Shown in pieces: positions 61,640 to 64,000 of a stretch of 64,000 bases of DNA. Below the pieces are notes generated by a model. It saw only the letters and a program-made list of their open reading frames with translations. It made no database searches and was not told the origin of the DNA. Source of the DNA: Gymnogyps californianus (lineage: Eukaryota > Chordata > Aves > Accipitriformes > Cathartidae); assembly GCF_018139145.2 (NCBI RefSeq), contig NC_059478.1, forward strand, positions 8,432,001 through 8,496,000, in the 5' to 3' direction. The translations under genes were made by a program, and so were the position numbers. Within the stretch, counting starts at the first letter, position 1. Each line of letters starts with the position of its first letter.

Positions 61640-62590
61640 TGTGTTTTAAACAGAATACTACAGGGATCTGCCTTTGTTCCTATGCTATTCAACGCTTCTG
61701 TCAATGAATAACAACGGGAAACATCAATGCCGGTCAAACATGCAGGTAAGAGAGAAGACAAGTTCTTTATAGAGATTAGTAACACAAACTGCTTAACAAG
61801 GCAGTCAGCACGCAAAGCGCACTTTAAGCACTGAGAAGTCATACATCTAGAAACAAAACACATATGGCATCCTCCCCAAAACAAGAGACTGATCTGGGAA
61901 AGACAGACTTGCTCTGGGGGCTCCTAACAGTCAGCTGAACGTGAATTCCTAGCGTGACAGTTTGGCCAGGAACATTTTAGACGTACAAACAGCAAATATC
62001 AAGGAGGAGTACATGAGATTATGCTACACCTGATACTTGCATGGCACAACCATTACTGGACCATTACATCAGTTCTGGTGTCTGCTCTTTAAGCAGGAAG
62101 AGCTGAAATGAATTGAAAGAAGCCAACAGTAATGATTAATAGAAAACTCTTGACACAATGAATAGCTCAGGTGGCTCAGTCTATTTATCAAAGGAAAAAG
62201 GGAAGGAGACAGTTAATCAAAAGCTCCAAGTACCCACAAAGAAACTCAGATTTAATAATTCCCAATCTAGAAGGTAAAGGAATAACAGAACTGAGCAGTT
62301 AAAAGTTCAAGCTAGATAAATTCAAATTAGAAATAGGGTAATATCTTTATCTTCAGACACAGACTTATACACAGTCTCTCAGCAGTGGAGAGAAACAACT
62401 GGAACAACGCATTTAAGGTTACAGTGGAATTTCTCCATCACTCATGCTTGTTTAAAAGAACACCAGGATTGGCTGTTTCAGAAAGAGTATGCACGCTAGT
62501 TCAAACACAGCTATTCAGAGAGGTTATTATCCGAGTTACGCAAGGGGTCATTACTAGATGACCACAACTGTTTTTCTCATGTTAAAATTT
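61640..62590 (+). mobile_element. CR1-type LINE remnant (3' portion)
   Basis: About 950 bp on the plus strand follows, in order, the 3' part of CR1 LINE ORF2 and 3'UTR. Landmarks are CTATTCAACGCTTCTGTCAA (61685-61704; the LFN-x-x-x-N reverse-transcriptase C-terminal motif of CR1), AAGTCATACATCTAG (61833-61847), CAGTCAGCTGAACGTGAATT (61929-61948), CAGTTCTGGTGTCTGC (62069-62084), CAAGCTAGATAAATTCAAAT (62309-62328) and TTTCTCCATCACT (62430-62442). The reading frame is broken throughout, so it is dead. It is antisense to NOTCH2. The type is closer to older sauropsid CR1 lineages, known to me from turtle genomes, than to young chicken CR1. Confidence 0.82.
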
Positions 62591-64000
62591 ATTAACTGGC
62601 TTTAGCCATATGTCTAAAGCAGGAAAGTCATATAATAGATGTGCATAATTGTAATTTACCATTCCCTACACCCAAATTAGGCTACTTTCACCATACCTTA
62701 ATACTTTCAACCTCATACCCAAGAACAGACATGAAAGAATAGTTTTTGCAGGGCAAGGCAGGATTAATAAAGTTACAGAAAGCAAATCCTGAGACAATAC
62801 CATTTGCAGAATATCCTCTGCCTCTTGTGCCATCCTCAGTATAACAGCCGAAGGCTGTCAATCAGCATGAGCTGCTGCCACATCACACAAGAGGCAATCT
62901 TTGGGTATTCTGGGCCTAAACCACAGCAGTTCTATAGGCTTCCTTTAACATCCCAAATCCCTCCTTGATATGGGTTAGAAATCAGTCCAAACGCCAACGG
63001 GCTACAGCACAGCTTTGTAGGAGCTCGATCACATAGAAATCTGGCACTCAGCAAAGACGGCTGTGCCAGAAGCTGGAGGACTGCTCGACTCCCACAGCAT
63101 TCAAGCCTGCACATGGTGCACTGGCTAGCTCTGCTCAGAGACCGTCTGGATAACTACAATTAAATCATGTTTCTGGACATCTATAGGCAGCTGATGAACG
63201 TGTGAAGTCAATTGAACTTCAGTCCCAGAAGGCTTACAAGATTTCGTTATAGGGATTTCTTCTGGTTTCACCACCGCCAGCGATGGGAGGGTTTGGGCAG
63301 CTCAGCCATCTTCAGTGTCAGCAGTACAGCAAGCTCCTCAGACTAACAGCAGCAGGCACAGGTCATGCACTTGTAGTTGTCTTTATCATGAAAGAAAGAG
63401 CAACAAACCAGAATTTCACAGAACCCCACCGAGGGCATCTCATCAGGCAAACGAGAGGTCTTCCAACACCACCCCCCACTCCAACAAATACAAAATAAAC
63501 CAAAACACACCTAAAAGATAAGTCCTAAAGTGCTTTTTCATTGAAAGGCTGTAAAACAAACTAGAAAGTCTAGAGGAACATCCCATGTTTTGTCCACAAG
63601 CAAATAAACCACCAAAATACGCCTTCTCTCCCACCCCTCCAACACTCAGGGATACTGGAAGGTGCATTTAACTGTTGCCCCTAGGTAACAAGGAGGAGGG
63701 AGCCTAAACACTGATTAAGAGTATTGCTGGTATGACTTAAAAAGAGAGCTGAGACCTGTGCTCTAAGATGACACTTGCAACCACCCCCCACAAATGGCCC
63801 AGCATTTTGTACACAAACGTTCTGGTACAAAGTTGAAGAGCGCTCCAAGACCAGGCTTGTTCCGGTATCTTCTGAGGCTAATCAGAAAAACATGAGGGAG
63901 CACTCCAGCAGGGAACAGCAAAAGCTCTTTTAACTTTAGCTTTTTATATTTGGAAGGACAAAGCCTTACAGAATATGCCAGAAGGAACATGCCTGCCTGT

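Larger units (their letters stand above)
60256..64000 (-). other. Intron 2, 3' part (5' end outside window)
   Basis: Exon 2, which would encode the start of EGF1, was searched for on the minus strand and not found, so the intron continues past the window edge. It contains an AAAT microsatellite at 60487-60504, a MIR/CORE-SINE-like remnant and a roughly 1-kb CR1 LINE remnant. 62600-64000 holds nothing recognised. Confidence 0.85.

Noticed and set aside
61441..61884. 147-codon minus open frame
   Set aside because: It overlaps the CR1 LINE remnant on the opposite strand and has no coding resemblance.
60256..64000. Possible NOTCH2 exon 2 upstream of exon 3
   Set aside because: No minus-strand frame with the EGF1 cysteine pattern and a matching phase-2 donor was seen. 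The exon must lie beyond the right edge.
1..64000. Prokaryotic features (operons, CRISPR arrays, insertion sequences, phage)
   Set aside because: The window is interrupted by spliceosomal introns throughout and shows none of these structures.

Overview
The window is a piece of a vertebrate nuclear genome, almost certainly from a bird. It holds one gene: the minus-strand NOTCH2 receptor gene, seen from exon 3 (59996-60255) to exon 30 (3264-3432) in human exon numbering. I placed 27 coding exons, 5,243 coding bases in all. Every one has an AG acceptor and a GT donor, and the reading phase joins from exon to exon without a break (1,747 complete codons). Exons 1-2 (signal peptide and the start of EGF1) lie beyond position 64000. 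Exons 31-34 (ankyrin repeats, transactivation and PEST region) lie before position 1. No second gene was found on either strand.

Layout from high to low coordinates, which is the direction of transcription. 60256-64000 is the 3' part of intron 2, with an old CR1-type LINE and a MIR/CORE-SINE-like remnant. 58970-60255 holds exons 3-4 (EGF1 end to EGF6). 52298-52420 is exon 5. 37142-52297 is a 15-kb intron 5 with a short LTR-like insertion, a palindromic element and low-complexity tracts. 20334-37141 holds exons 6-14 and 16-18 (EGF7-EGF26, including the ligand-binding EGF8-12 block). 7268-17885 holds exons 19-25 (EGF26-36 and LNR-A/B). 3264-6477 holds exons 26-30 (LNR-C, heterodimerisation domain with a furin site, transmembrane segment with the gamma-secretase Gly-Val, RAM region, linker to the ankyrin repeats).

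The product is a single-pass cell-surface receptor. Jagged/Delta ligands bind the EGF array. The LNR/HD unit keeps the receptor off until a pulling force exposes the S2 site. Gamma-secretase then releases the intracellular domain, which goes to the nucleus and binds RBPJ through RAM and ankyrin repeats.

The most notable observation is that the exon equivalent to human exon 15, which encodes most of EGF21, is absent. Exon 14 is followed after only 524 bp by the exon 16 equivalent, in frame, so the receptor would carry 35 rather than 36 EGF repeats. Avian origin is inferred from CR1 remnants, from a short TG...CA element resembling LTR ends I recall as common in neoavian genomes, and from compact introns with no mammalian Alu/L1 repeats. 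Comparisons with human NOTCH2 are from memory, not from an alignment.
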